64,000 nt of DNA from Cellulophaga fucicola (GTDB lineage: Bacteria; Bacteroidota; Bacteroidia; Flavobacteriales; Flavobacteriaceae): assembly GCF_900119145.1 (NCBI RefSeq), contig NZ_FPIY01000002.1:124001-188000 (forward strand), read 5' to 3'. The translations under genes and the position numbers were made by a program. Below, piece by piece: positions 31,701-39,257 of this stretch. The stretch's first letter is position 1, and each line of letters starts with the position of its first letter. A model generated the notes under the pieces. That model was not told the DNA's origin, ran no database searches, and saw only the letters and a program-made list of their open reading frames with translations.

Positions 31701-31767
31701 TTTGGGCATATCCATAGATAGACATTCCCATAAAACATAGGAGTATTGCTATTTTTTTCATTTTCAT
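28744..31767 (-). CDS. Large periplasmic tetratricopeptide repeat protein
   Basis: The 1007-residue protein has a signal peptide (cleaved after Tyr-Ala-Gln at ~20-22). The rest is almost entirely TPR units of about 34 residues, recognisable by recurrent Tyr-x-x-Gly/Ala-x-x-Tyr patterns such as YYLGYISYEQNDYEEAN, YYLLGYSYYKQGDYTNGI and YYHLAECYLKLDKKQEAL. At least 20 units can be counted by eye. Such proteins act as periplasmic scaffolds, for example for envelope machines. It is the first gene of an operon with a TonB-receptor-like barrel, so the pair may work together at the outer membrane. Start at the first Met or at Met3 cannot be decided. Confidence 0.88.
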   Translation of the reverse strand: MKMKKIAILLCFMGMSIYGYAQKTEIYTHENKDYVKALSLYNDKQYQASQAVFKEVAKSTNDYETKANSNYYIATAAIRLNQLGADKLMEQFVTDYPTSTKRNTAYLDVADYYFETGKYPHALKWYSKVDQSSMSRKDKERFEFNNGYALFSSKKYKDAERYLSRVTNSATYGSQAKYYLGYISYEQNDYEEANERFDQITDQDELKEKLSYYQADMNFKLGNFEKAIALAKEQLPKADRNEVSELNKIIGESYFNLKQYNNAIPYLTEYKGKRGKWNNTDYYLLGYSYYKQGDYTNGIDQFNNIIGADNSVAQNAYYHLAECYLKLDKKQEALNAFKNAAQMDYSEGIKKDAYLNYARLSYEIGNAYESVPSVLTNYIEMYPDTEHTKEIQELLVDSYITSKNYKGALELLEKNKNYASKATYQKVAFYRGVELFLEQDYEKALSIFNLSLDNAEDPKFKARAHFWKAESEYLLNKFSEALVSFVAFQQNPMSVSTDENKELDYNLAYTYFKLNDYTNATAYYKKYTESKPEDQAKLNDAYLRLGDCYFVTSKYWPAIETYNVALKNRGGQKDYAAYQRALSYGFVGKSDTKIDELKSFVTKYNSSTLKDDALYELGNTYIKLGKEELGLQAYNKLIEEYKGSSLVPRALLREGLVHYNANRNERALAKFKTVVRDHSKTQEAIQAVATAKLVYVDLGRVDEYANWVRDLDFVEVTDSELDNATYESAEKQFIENKTDAAIRGYDNYIKDFPNGSHILDANFKLAQLYFGKGQKDNALPHYKYVADQGAAEFTEQAIARVCEIYIGKDNYTSAFPYLEKLEQTANIKQNVTFAQSNLMKGYYNQKNYSKTIAYAEKVLATESIDNRIKSDAHIMIARSAIKTNNESRAKEAYATVQKIATGERGAEAWYYNAYFKHKEQDFEASSTAVQALVKDFSGYKEWAGKGLLLMAKNYDALGDAYQANYILENIIKNFGSYPDIVAEAKAEQRVVKQKESLSNSSINPDGN

Positions 31768-31943
31768 ATAGACTTAGGTATTATAGTGAGATACCTCTAG
31801 TTAAATTATATAACGTTTAAAATGACTAAAAGTATATCTAGTACTAAGAAAAATATTTTTTACCAAAGCACGTTACTTTTAACCTTAAACTTATTACTTT
31901 TATATCAACAATAATACCAGTAAATTTATTTACATCAAAATTT

Positions 31944-32627
31944 ATGCAAGACATCATTTTAGAACTTAAAGACGTAGCTGTATACCAAAAAGAAAGCCTT
32001 GTCCTAAACAACATTTCTTTAGAAATAAAAAAGGGCGAGTTTGTATACCTAATTGGAAAAACAGGGAGCGGAAAAAGTAGTTTTATGAAAACACTTTATG
32101 GTGACTTAGCACTTAGAGAAGGTACAGGGAATATTGTAGATGTAGACTTAAAAACAATGCAAGAAAAAGATATTCCTTTTTTACGACGTAAACTAGGTGT
32201 AGTTTTTCAAGATTTTAAACTTCTTCCAGACCGTACAATAAATAATAATTTACTATTTGTTTTAAAAGCTACAGGTTGGAAAGACCGCACTAAAATGGAT
32301 TCTAAAATTGAAGAAGTTTTAGATAAGGTTGGTATGAAAACTAAAGGGTTTAAGTTTCCGCATGAGCTTTCTGGCGGAGAACAACAACGTGTAGCAATTG
32401 CTCGAGCATTACTTAACGACCCTGAACTTATTTTAGCAGATGAACCCACAGGTAATTTAGACCCACAAACCAGCGTAGAGGTTATGAAGGTGTTGCAAGA
32501 TATAAACAAAACTGGACGTACTATTTTAATGGCTACGCACGATTATGCTTTAATTTTAAAATACCCTTCTAAGACTTTAAAGTGCGATGACAATAAGGTT
32601 TTTGAAGTTGTACAAAGAGCAGTTTAA
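31944..32627 (+). CDS. ftsE: Cell division ATP-binding protein FtsE
   Basis: This is a 227-residue ABC ATPase. Walker A is [17 protein letters not shown] at ~36, the Q-loop [13 protein letters not shown] is typical of FtsE/LolD-like ATPases, the signature is [15 protein letters not shown] and Walker B is [12 protein letters not shown]. FtsE pairs with the membrane protein FtsX to activate peptidoglycan hydrolases during division. No ftsX lies next to it here; the next gene is a cation diffusion facilitator. In Bacteroidota ftsX is often unlinked, but identity as another member of the LolD/MacB-type ATPases cannot be fully excluded. Confidence 0.85.
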   Translation: MQDIILELKDVAVYQKESLVLNNISLEIKKGEFVYLIGKTGSGKSSFMKTLYGDLALREGTGNIVDVDLKTMQEKDIPFLRRKLGVVFQDFKLLPDRTINNNLLFVLKATGWKDRTKMDSKIEEVLDKVGMKTKGFKFPHELSGGEQQRVAIARALLNDPELILADEPTGNLDPQTSVEVMKVLQDINKTGRTILMATHDYALILKYPSKTLKCDDNKVFEVVQRAV

Positions 32628-32813
32628 CTACTACTAAAATATTTAAATAAAAGCTATTTTTTGCTAAAAAATTAATAGCAATTATTATAACCTTATAATA
32701 CAAAGAAACCAATAATTTAACAGTAATTCTGCTGTGGGTAAACACTGGTAAGCAGACCAAAATATCTACCTTTACGGTATACAAACAAACCTACTTAGGC
32801 ATTGCAGAATATT

Positions 32814-33689
32814 ATGAATATTGAAGATACAGCCATAAAAACCACTTATTTTAGCATCGTTGGTAACATCTGTTTGGCAATAATAAAAGGACTTGCTGGT
32901 TTCTTTGGCAACTCTTACGCATTAATTGCAGATGCAATAGAATCTACCACAGATATTTTTTCTTCGCTATTAGTATTGCTTGGCTTTAAATATGCAAAAC
33001 GACCAGCAGATGAAAATCACCCATACGGCCACGGAAAAATAGAACCCTTAATTACATTTTTGGTTGTTGCTTTTTTAGTTACTTCTGCTACAATTATTGC
33101 ATACGAGAGCATACAAAATATACAAACACCACATAAAGTACCAAAAGCTTGGACACTTATAGTTTTAGGTGTTATTATTATTTGGAAAGAAACACTATAC
33201 CGTATTGTTCTAAAAAAGAGCAAAGAAATACAAAGTACATCTTTAAAAGCTGAAGCTTGGCACCACAGAAGTGATGCCATAACATCTATAATGGCATTTA
33301 TAGGCATTTCTATTGCTGTAATTTGCGGTAAAGGATATGAGACTGCAGATGATTGGGCAGCTCTACTTGCTTCCGGCTTTATATTATATAATAGTTACTT
33401 AATTTTAAGACCTGCTTTAGGCGAGGTAATGGACGAACAGCTATATGACGATTTACTACTAGAAATTAGAAATAAAGCTTTAGAGGTTGATGGTGTTTTA
33501 GGAACCGAAAAATGCTTTATTCGTAAAGCCGGAATGAAATTCCATATCGATTTACACGCCATTGTAGACGGAAAAATTACAGTAAAAGAAGGTCATGACA
33601 TATCTCACAAATTAAAAGATTACTTAATGGAAGAAATTCCTAATCTAGAGTATGTTTTAATACATATAGAACCAGACAAATACGAGTAG
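32814..33689 (+). CDS. Cation diffusion facilitator family transporter
   Basis: From the ATG at 32814 the protein has 291 residues with about six membrane helices followed by a cytoplasmic ferredoxin-like domain. The metal site is visible: ADAIESTTDIFSSL in helix 2 and HHRSDAITSI in helix 5 give the His/Asp ligands. HPYGHGKIEP is the CDF signature. The C-terminal domain includes KAGMKFHIDLHAIVDG. CDF proteins export zinc, iron, manganese or other divalent metals in exchange for protons; which metal cannot be told. A TTG start 12 bases earlier is possible but less likely. Confidence 0.94.
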   Translation: MNIEDTAIKTTYFSIVGNICLAIIKGLAGFFGNSYALIADAIESTTDIFSSLLVLLGFKYAKRPADENHPYGHGKIEPLITFLVVAFLVTSATIIAYESIQNIQTPHKVPKAWTLIVLGVIIIWKETLYRIVLKKSKEIQSTSLKAEAWHHRSDAITSIMAFIGISIAVICGKGYETADDWAALLASGFILYNSYLILRPALGEVMDEQLYDDLLLEIRNKALEVDGVLGTEKCFIRKAGMKFHIDLHAIVDGKITVKEGHDISHKLKDYLMEEIPNLEYVLIHIEPDKYE

Positions 33690-33705
33690 CATAAATACAT
33701 TAAAA

Positions 33706-33885
33706 ATGGATAACAAACAGCATCACAAAGGTAAACAGCTAGCAACATTTGGTATTTGCGGCGTAATAGGCGGTATTGCTTTACTTACACTACAACAAAA
33801 AATTATTGGTATTATATGTATTCTGAATGGCGCATTGCTTGCTTACACTGGCTACAAAAAAATGAAGACCGCCAAGAATAAATAA
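33706..33885 (+). CDS. Small two-helix membrane protein
   Basis: An ATG at 33706 opens a 59-residue frame ending at 33885. The product begins with a hydrophilic His/Lys/Gln stretch, then two hydrophobic segments (FGICGVIGGIALL and IIGIICILNGALLAYTGY), and ends in a Lys-rich tail. It lies 16 bases after the CDF transporter and could be cotranscribed with it. I do not recognise the family. The following membrane-protein frame, in the +1 frame relative to this one, overlaps its end and lacks a normal start codon, so the two may be linked (see findings). Confidence 0.55.
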   Translation: MDNKQHHKGKQLATFGICGVIGGIALLTLQQKIIGIICILNGALLAYTGYKKMKTAKNK

Positions 33886-34648
33886 AAGTTCTAGATTCCC
33901 TAATAAAATTGAACAATCTATTATTGAAAGATGCGCAAGAAACATTCGTATTTTACATGTAGATTTTTTTATTTTAGCTATTTTATTAAGTATAGTTTTC
34001 TGGTATTTTACATACCTATCCTTTTATGAAAACTTTTTTCTGGGCGTATTAATTCTAGTTTTTGATATAGTATTAGCATTCTATACTTTGGCAATTTGGA
34101 TAACCATCAAAGACGCTAAGGTAAAACCAACCTATCTAATAAATTCTGAAAAAGGACAATGGAAAATACTTTTAAAAGGAACAAATGCCAGAAATATGCA
34201 CTACTCATCTGAAGTAGACGGAAAGAGAATTACTATAATTACTCCGGATATGATTACAATTCCTAAAAAAGAAGAAATAGTAAACATTGAGTATGAATAT
34301 GTACCAATTTTTAACTCACCTCCACTTTATGGTTACAATAATATTTTTATATCTATTAACAAAAACAGATTTACAGAGAAGCACAAAACATATATTAACA
34401 AACTTAAACCCTTAGGAATACTGTCTGTTATACTAAGCATAGCATTTTGCGTCTTATTTACATTTTGTGTTATTATAGAATTTAATGATTCTATACTTTC
34501 ATACATAAGCTTAGCTTTATCTTTTATATTTATAAGAACTGTTATTATTCTTATTTATAACAAACAATTGACAAGAAATTTGATGAAAAAAAATGAAGCA
34601 AATACTCATTTAAAAACATCAATGACAACACACAAAAAAACCCGATAA
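33866..34648 (+). CDS. Membrane protein of unknown function; start codon unresolved
   Basis: The frame is open from 33866 to the stop at 34646-34648. It reads as protein from at least 33908: two N-terminal hydrophobic helices, a soluble region of about 100 residues with GKRITIITPDMITIP, and two C-terminal helices (IILSIAF-type and ISLALSFIFI). There is no in-frame ATG or GTG before the soluble part. The first conventional start is TTG at 34088, which would remove both N-terminal helices. Candidates are a rare ATT/ATA start, translational coupling, or a +1 frameshift from the 59-residue gene at 33706-33885. An indel is also possible. No family is recognised. Confidence 0.55.
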   Translation, partial: RPPRINKSSRFPNKIEQSIIERCARNIRILHVDFFILAILLSIVFWYFTYLSFYENFFLGVLILVFDIVLAFYTLAIWITIKDAKVKPTYLINSEKGQWKILLKGTNARNMHYSSEVDGKRITIITPDMITIPKKEEIVNIEYEYVPIFNSPPLYGYNNIFISINKNRFTEKHKTYINKLKPLGILSVILSIAFCVLFTFCVIIEFNDSILSYISLALSFIFIRTVIILIYNKQLTRNLMKKNEANTHLKTSMTTHKKTR

Positions 34649-34672
34649 ACGCTAGTAAAGTTTATCGGGTTT
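34638..34672. terminator. Bidirectional hairpin terminator
   Basis: AAACCCGATAAAC and GTTTATCGGGTTT form a 13-base-pair stem between the membrane protein gene and the convergent FKBP-type isomerase gene. Confidence 0.8.
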
Positions 34673-34693
34673 ATATTTTATAAAAAGGGATGC

Positions 34694-35122
34694 TTATTTA
34701 ATCTCTACTACTTCAAGATCAAAAATAAGGTCTTTACCTGCTAAAGGATGGTTTGCATCTACAACAATGCTCTCTTCTTTAACTTCTACAACAAGTAAAT
34801 TCATTTCTCTTCCGTCAGGAGACTGAGAAACTAACCCCATACCAACTTTAGGTTCCATATCTTGAGGAAGTTCTGCCTTTTTTACTTCTTGTATTAAAGC
34901 TTCATTAACCTCACCATATGCTTCTTCTTTGGCAATTGTTATTGTCTTTTTTTCATTTACTTTCATATCAATTAACCCTTTTTCAAAACCAGGTATTAAT
35001 TGTCCTTGTCCTAAAGTAAACTCTAACGGTTCTTTTCCTTCAGAACTATCAAAAACTTGCCCGTCAGATAACTTTCCTGTGTAATTTACTTTAACCGTAT
35101 TGTTCTCTTTAACTTGACTCAT
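34694..35122 (-). CDS. FKBP-type peptidyl-prolyl cis-trans isomerase, SlyD-like
   Basis: This 142-residue cytoplasmic protein has the FKBP strands VKVNYTGKLSDGQVFDSS and LGQGQLIPGFEKGLIDM. A SlyD-type insert-in-flap chaperone domain occupies about 70-120 (AYGEVNEALIQEVKKAELP, and NLLVVEVKEESIVVDANHPLAGKDL). The last motif, DxNHPLAGxxL, is diagnostic for the SlyD subgroup. It lacks the His/Cys-rich metal-binding tail of E. coli SlyD and stops right after the FKBP fold. Role: folding helper with prolyl isomerase activity. It is monocistronic, convergent with the preceding gene. Confidence 0.94.
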   Translation of the reverse strand: MSQVKENNTVKVNYTGKLSDGQVFDSSEGKEPLEFTLGQGQLIPGFEKGLIDMKVNEKKTITIAKEEAYGEVNEALIQEVKKAELPQDMEPKVGMGLVSQSPDGREMNLLVVEVKEESIVVDANHPLAGKDLIFDLEVVEIK

Positions 35123-35482
35123 ACTCTTTATTCTTTTTTAAAAATATTCTTTGCACAACTCTTATGCAGCAAATACTTTATTTTAAACTTAAGTTAAGAG
35201 TAGCTGCCAAAACCACGCCAAAGGCTAAAAAGCAGAAATAAATTTAATTAAACCTATTAATTATCAATATTAAAAACAAAAAATAAGCTCTCAGTGCCCT
35301 GAACATAGTAAATCAACATTTTAAAAACCGATTGTGCCTAAATAACAAAAAAATAGCAAAATGCGCAAATATGTCAGTTATATATAAAAAAGACGATTAC
35401 AAACTAGTAGCAAGCAGTTACAAAACGTTACTATTACACATCTAAATAATAGTTATTTTAGCTATTAATACAACTATATACT
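35123..35482. other. Divergent intergenic region without recognisable gene
   Basis: These 360 bases lie between the SlyD-like gene and the divergent gene at 35483. They are AT-rich and contain no convincing frame or RNA. A TATTTTAG near 35454-35461 (near-match to the -7 element) is the likely promoter of the downstream gene. Confidence 0.5.
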
Positions 35483-36103
35483 ATGGACACAAACCTACAA
35501 GAGTTTTCTAGCACATTAAAAGAGTTTAAGCAAATTCTACAAACAACAAGGTTTGGAAGTCACAAAGATTTTACCACTAGAGAAAATACAAAACCACTTA
35601 GAGAATTAGAAGAACACCCTTTATCTCCAGAATTGAGGTATTTATACTCTAACTACATTACACTTTTAATTTTACCACACATACATATTAACACCTACTC
35701 TAGCCTGTTCCCTAAAATGCACATATTTGGTAAAACTGGAGCAATGTCATCAAAACACAATCCCTGGAAAGAAGGTAAAGTTGTTATTGGACATTCTTTT
35801 AATAAATCGAGCAGAAAAATATGGGCAGATACCACTCAAAACCTCACCCCTATTCACATTACAGATTTAGAAGGTAATTTTATGCGCCTAACATCTAGTA
35901 TAAATTTGTTTTTTAAACTATTAATTGAGTTATGCCTTAGCTACAATGAGAATAGAGACAAAGAACCTAAATGTGGTAGCCATACAGATCTATGGGATTT
36001 ACACAGAGAAGAAATAGTTTCTCCTTATTTTGCAAACCGAATAAAAGACTTAATACCAGCTAGCGATTTATTTATAGTAACTGCCGTTTTTACACAAGAA
36101 TAA
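35483..36103 (+). CDS. Uncharacterised protein, possibly SMI1/KNR4 (SUKH)-like
   Basis: This is a 206-residue soluble protein without signal peptide. The layout hints at the SUKH superfamily: an early PLSPELRYLYSNY segment resembles the Leu-Pro...Leu-Tyr start of SUKH domains. The later VVIGHSFNKSSRKIWADTT, followed by PIHITDLEGNFMRLTSSINLFF, resembles the strand-strand-helix core where an 'all-Ser-Phe' segment precedes the last helices. SUKH proteins are often immunity proteins against secreted toxins. No toxin gene is adjacent. The assignment is weak and based on pattern only. Confidence 0.55.
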   Translation: MDTNLQEFSSTLKEFKQILQTTRFGSHKDFTTRENTKPLRELEEHPLSPELRYLYSNYITLLILPHIHINTYSSLFPKMHIFGKTGAMSSKHNPWKEGKVVIGHSFNKSSRKIWADTTQNLTPIHITDLEGNFMRLTSSINLFFKLLIELCLSYNENRDKEPKCGSHTDLWDLHREEIVSPYFANRIKDLIPASDLFIVTAVFTQE

Positions 36104-36209
36104 ACTCCTAGCTACTTATACATTCTTAATCAATTTTATGTAGTATTTTTACCACGCCTTTTTACGCTATAAAAAAGGCATCATTTTTTTTACTGAACAA
36201 ATCTACATT

Positions 36210-36596
36210 ATGACTCTAGAAGAAAGAATTAAAAAATCTACAACTACAATTTTTAAAGCCGTTTTTCCTAACACCACAAACCATTACGACACTCTTTTTG
36301 GTGGTACTGCAATGCAACTTATGGACGAGACTGCTTTTATTTGCGCAACCAGGTTTAGCAGACAACAAATGGTAACTGTTAGTAGCGATAAAATAGATTT
36401 TAAAATGCCTATTCCGGCTGGTACAATTGTAGAATTGTCTGGTTACGTTACTCACGTTGGTAATACTAGTTTAAAAGTTGCAGTAGATATTTATATTGAA
36501 GAAATGTACTCTAACTACAGAGAAAAAGCTGTGTTTGGTGAATTTACTTTTGTTGCTATTGACGAGAACAAAAAGCCTGTTACTATTTTAAAGTAA
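36210..36596 (+). CDS. Acyl-CoA thioesterase (hotdog fold, YciA/BACH-like)
   Basis: The 128-residue protein is a single hotdog domain. It has FPNTTNHYDTLFGGTAMQLM with the catalytic Asn/Asp region on the long helix (DETAFICATR), and then SSDKIDFKMPIPAGTIVEL and GNTSLKVAVDIY. These blocks characterise the YciA/BACH group that hydrolyses acyl-CoAs. Chain-length preference is unknown. It is followed after 75 bases by a Crp/Fnr regulator on the same strand, with no terminator visible between. Confidence 0.92.
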   Translation: MTLEERIKKSTTTIFKAVFPNTTNHYDTLFGGTAMQLMDETAFICATRFSRQQMVTVSSDKIDFKMPIPAGTIVELSGYVTHVGNTSLKVAVDIYIEEMYSNYREKAVFGEFTFVAIDENKKPVTILK

Positions 36597-36671
36597 ATAC
36601 AACATTTTTTTAGTTACCTTATAACTCTTATAAATAAGTTATAACTTTTAGTCCTTTATTTTTTTTATAGA

Positions 36672-37235
36672 ATGACAATAGATTCAATACTAAACAATGT
36701 CTACCAACTTCCTGTTGCTTCATTAACTAAAATTAAAGACAACATTACAGAAGGTAACTATCCTAAGTCGCACATTGTAATAAAAGACAACACTGTAGAG
36801 CCAACTATTTATTTTATTAAAAGCGGAATTGTAAGAGCCTACTCTAATTTAGATGGCACAGAGGTTACCTTTTGGTTTGGTAAAGAATCTGAAGCTATCA
36901 TATCTATGCGTAGTTATATTGAAAACAAAAAAGGTTACGAAACCATAGAGCTTCTTGAAGATAGCACGTTATATAAATTAGAAGCTAAAAAATTGAAACA
37001 ACTTTTTTTAGAAGATATACACATTGCCAATTGGGGTCGTAAGTTTGCAGAGCAAGAACTTATTAAAACTGAAGAGCGTCTAATTTCTAGACAATTTAGA
37101 GCTGCCACAGAACGTTACACAGAACTTTTAGAACATAATAGCGATCTAATAAAAAGGGTTCAATTAGGGCACATAGCATCTTATTTAGGCATTACACAAG
37201 TTAGTTTAAGTAGAATTAGAGCTACCATAAAATAA
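36672..37235 (+). CDS. Crp/Fnr-family transcriptional regulator
   Basis: The 187-residue protein has an N-terminal cyclic-nucleotide-binding-like beta barrel (IVIKDNTVEPTIYFIKSGIVRAY) and a C-terminal helix-turn-helix ending in HIASYLGITQVSLSRIRATI. The canonical cAMP phosphate-binding Arg-Ser pair of E. coli CRP is not evident, as is usual for the many Crp-like regulators of Bacteroidota, so the ligand is unknown. The small multidrug-resistance exporter gene lies 78 bases downstream on the same strand. The pair is a plausible regulator/target unit. Confidence 0.9.
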   Translation: MTIDSILNNVYQLPVASLTKIKDNITEGNYPKSHIVIKDNTVEPTIYFIKSGIVRAYSNLDGTEVTFWFGKESEAIISMRSYIENKKGYETIELLEDSTLYKLEAKKLKQLFLEDIHIANWGRKFAEQELIKTEERLISRQFRAATERYTELLEHNSDLIKRVQLGHIASYLGITQVSLSRIRATIK

Positions 37236-37312
37236 TTGTATTTTTTATCATTTGTAAAATTTATTGTCAACTCCATTTCAGAAATTTGCTATTCAAAATA
37301 ATAGAAAAAAAA

Positions 37313-37639
37313 ATGAATTGGATTATTTTAATAATAGCAGGTTTTTTTGAAGTTGCTTTTGCGTTTTCCTTAGGCAAAGCCAAAGAAGCTACAGGCACAG
37401 AAGCATACTTATGGTACACAAGTTTTTTTATATGCTCTCTAATTAGTTTTGCTTTATTAATTAAAGCAATGCAAACCATCCCTATTGGTACTGGCTATGC
37501 AGTTTGGACTGGTATTGGCGCTGTTGGCACCGTATTGGTTGGCATTTATGTATTTAAAGACCCTACTAGCTTTTGGCGCGTATTCTTTATTGTTACGCTA
37601 ATTGCTTCTATTATTGGATTAAAAGTAGTTTCACATTAA
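37313..37639 (+). CDS. Small multidrug resistance transporter, Gdx/SugE-like
   Basis: The protein (108 residues from the ATG at 37313) has four membrane helices. It begins MNWIILIIAGFFEV with the essential Glu13, has the SMR signature PIGTGYAVWTGIGAVG and ends GLKVVSH. These features are closer to the Gdx/SugE guanidinium exporters than to EmrE. At position 16 it has Phe where E. coli Gdx has Trp, so substrate range may differ. An upstream in-frame start 9 codons earlier would place charged residues before helix 1 and is unlikely. No guanidine riboswitch is visible in the 77-base leader. Confidence 0.92.
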   Translation: MNWIILIIAGFFEVAFAFSLGKAKEATGTEAYLWYTSFFICSLISFALLIKAMQTIPIGTGYAVWTGIGAVGTVLVGIYVFKDPTSFWRVFFIVTLIASIIGLKVVSH

Positions 37640-37650
37640 TAAAAAAAACT

Positions 37651-38052
37651 ATGTCTAGTAACACAAATTTATCAGATTTAATAAAAGGAATGACCCCTAA
37701 ATTAAACAAAGGGGAATACGTTTTCTGCACTATAGAAAACAGTACTAATCTAGATCGAGAACATATTTTATGTGAATTTAAAGAAGCAGAAGGCACAACT
37801 ATTGTAACCACAAAAGAAAATGCAGATGCATTAGGCTACACCTACAGCTTTATTGCTAGCTGGATAACATTAAGCATACATTCTTCTCTAGAGGCTGTTG
37901 GTTTAACAGCTGCATTTTCAACTGAACTTACAAAGCACAATATTAGCTGCAATGTTATAGCTGCTTATTATCATGATCATATTTTTGTAGATAAAAATGA
38001 TGCAAAAAAAGCAATTTCTGTGCTAGAAGAGCTTTCTAAATCTCACAAATAA
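37651..38052 (+). CDS. ACT-domain protein (DUF2241-like)
   Basis: From the ATG at 37651 the protein has 133 residues. It resembles the two-ACT-domain family once called DUF2241: LIKGMTPKLNKGEYVFCTI at the start, SWITLSIHSSLEAVGLTAAFSTEL in the middle, and ISCNVIAAYYHDHIFV, the second ACT strand, toward the end. ACT domains bind amino acids or other small ligands. The gene starts 11 bases after the SMR exporter stop and is probably cotranscribed; whether the functions are linked is unknown. Confidence 0.85.
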   Translation: MSSNTNLSDLIKGMTPKLNKGEYVFCTIENSTNLDREHILCEFKEAEGTTIVTTKENADALGYTYSFIASWITLSIHSSLEAVGLTAAFSTELTKHNISCNVIAAYYHDHIFVDKNDAKKAISVLEELSKSHK

Positions 38053-38106
38053 CTGTATTACAATTATTTCACTGTAAACAGGGTATAACATTTTGTGGTA
38101 CTTTTT

Positions 38107-38114
38107 TAATTTTG
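38107..38114 (+). promoter_or_regulatory. Bacteroidota -7 promoter element (TAATTTTG)
   Basis: TAATTTTG fits TAnnTTTG. It lies 36 bases before the ATG at 38150 and downstream of an alternative in-frame start at 38093, which it argues against. Confidence 0.45.
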
Positions 38115-38149
38115 GTTATTTACATAACTACATTAAAAAATACCACAAA

Positions 38150-38626
38150 ATGACTATTGATTCAATTAAGCAAAAATTAAATACAGCAGGGATTTATCAT
38201 TCTGATAGCCCTATACTAAACAGACCAACTGTTATTGGTTACGAGAAAAAATTTAAGTTAAGTTGGGCTGCCACACAATTAAATACATTTGTTGTTGCTA
38301 CCGACTTTAAAGATGAAAAAATTACACCAGCAATAATAGACAAGCACTTAACTGATGCTTTTAACTTTACCAAAAAAAATTACACTGGTTGGCCAAGAGG
38401 TCTTCAATCTGCCATTGGTGTAATCTCAATTATAATATCTAATTCTGTAGATGAAGATGCTAAGGAATATTGCATCAAATTAAAGTCGGGTAAAAAATGG
38501 GCCGGATTTACAATTCCTGTAATTTTTAATCCAGATACAAAAGAAGTATATCAATTTACTAACAGTCCACTTTGGGGCAGACTCTATTATCCTCATTTTA
38601 AAAAAATGATAAACAATTTAAAGTAA
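38150..38626 (+). CDS. Uncharacterised soluble protein
   Basis: From the ATG at 38150 the protein has 158 residues, no signal peptide and no membrane helix. The middle reads like a compact alpha/beta domain: KKFKLSWAATQLNTFVVAT, then GLQSAIGVISIIISN and GKKWAGFTIPVIFNP, then LWGRLYYPHF near the end. I do not recognise the family. It stands between the ACT-domain gene and a small TPR protein on the same strand, with its own promoter element. Function unknown. Confidence 0.7.
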   Translation: MTIDSIKQKLNTAGIYHSDSPILNRPTVIGYEKKFKLSWAATQLNTFVVATDFKDEKITPAIIDKHLTDAFNFTKKNYTGWPRGLQSAIGVISIIISNSVDEDAKEYCIKLKSGKKWAGFTIPVIFNPDTKEVYQFTNSPLWGRLYYPHFKKMINNLK

Positions 38627-38732
38627 AATTTACTTTAGACGTAAAATGTTTCACAAACGTTAAGTTATAATTGCATTTGTGCAAAGTACCTGTGTAGTCT
38701 TAAAAGAAGCTGTACTTTTTGCATCAAAAAAA

Positions 38733-39200
38733 ATGAAAGAATTAAACGAGGATATTTACTTTACCATTTTACAACTATCTAAAGCCGCAGATAACCACTT
38801 GGAAAACGGAGAAAAATCTGCTGCTTTACTTAAATACTGGAATGCTTATGACCTAATTCCGGAACCAAAAAAGGACTCTGAAACAAGTACCTGGCTACTA
38901 ACAGCAATAGGAAATATTAATTTTTTAAACGAAGATTATAAAGCCGGCGTAGCAAACTTAACTAGTGCTATGCGTTGCCCTGATGCGGTAGGTAACGCAT
39001 TTATGCACTTAAGATTAGGACAATGCCAATTAGAGGTTGGTAATTTAAGAAGAGCAGAAAACGAACTAGCTAGAGCATACACCATTGATGGAAAATCTAT
39101 TTTTAATAAAGAAGACAAAAAGTATTTTGAATTCTTAAAAACTAAAATTGATATTCAACCAAAGAAAAAAAAGTGGTGGAAGCTTTTAAAAAGCGAATAA
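38733..39200 (+). CDS. Small tetratricopeptide-repeat-like protein
   Basis: From the ATG at 38733 the protein has 155 residues. Helical repeats resembling TPRs cover residues ~10-125: ALLKYWNAYDLIPEP, AIGNINFLNEDYKAGVANL, and LRLGQCQLEVGNLRRAENELARAY. The C-terminus is strongly basic and aromatic (KKKKWWKLLKSE), which could bind membrane or nucleic acid. A longer frame reaches back to 38679, but its extra residues look non-coding. No partner is evident and the function is unknown. Confidence 0.75.
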   Translation: MKELNEDIYFTILQLSKAADNHLENGEKSAALLKYWNAYDLIPEPKKDSETSTWLLTAIGNINFLNEDYKAGVANLTSAMRCPDAVGNAFMHLRLGQCQLEVGNLRRAENELARAYTIDGKSIFNKEDKKYFEFLKTKIDIQPKKKKWWKLLKSE

Positions 39201-39257
39201 AACCTTTACTAACTATGGTTTTGTATCTTTATGTAAGATTTTAAAAACTTACATAAA

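Noticed and set aside
33931-34029. ATG at 33931 that could start the unresolved membrane protein
   Set aside because: It is in a different frame and meets a stop codon after about 32 codons; the hydrophobic helices are encoded in the other frame.
37236-37312. Possible guanidine riboswitch before the Gdx-like exporter
   Set aside because: The leader is only 77 bases, AT-rich, and contains none of the conserved ACGR loops or repeats of the guanidine riboswitch classes I know.
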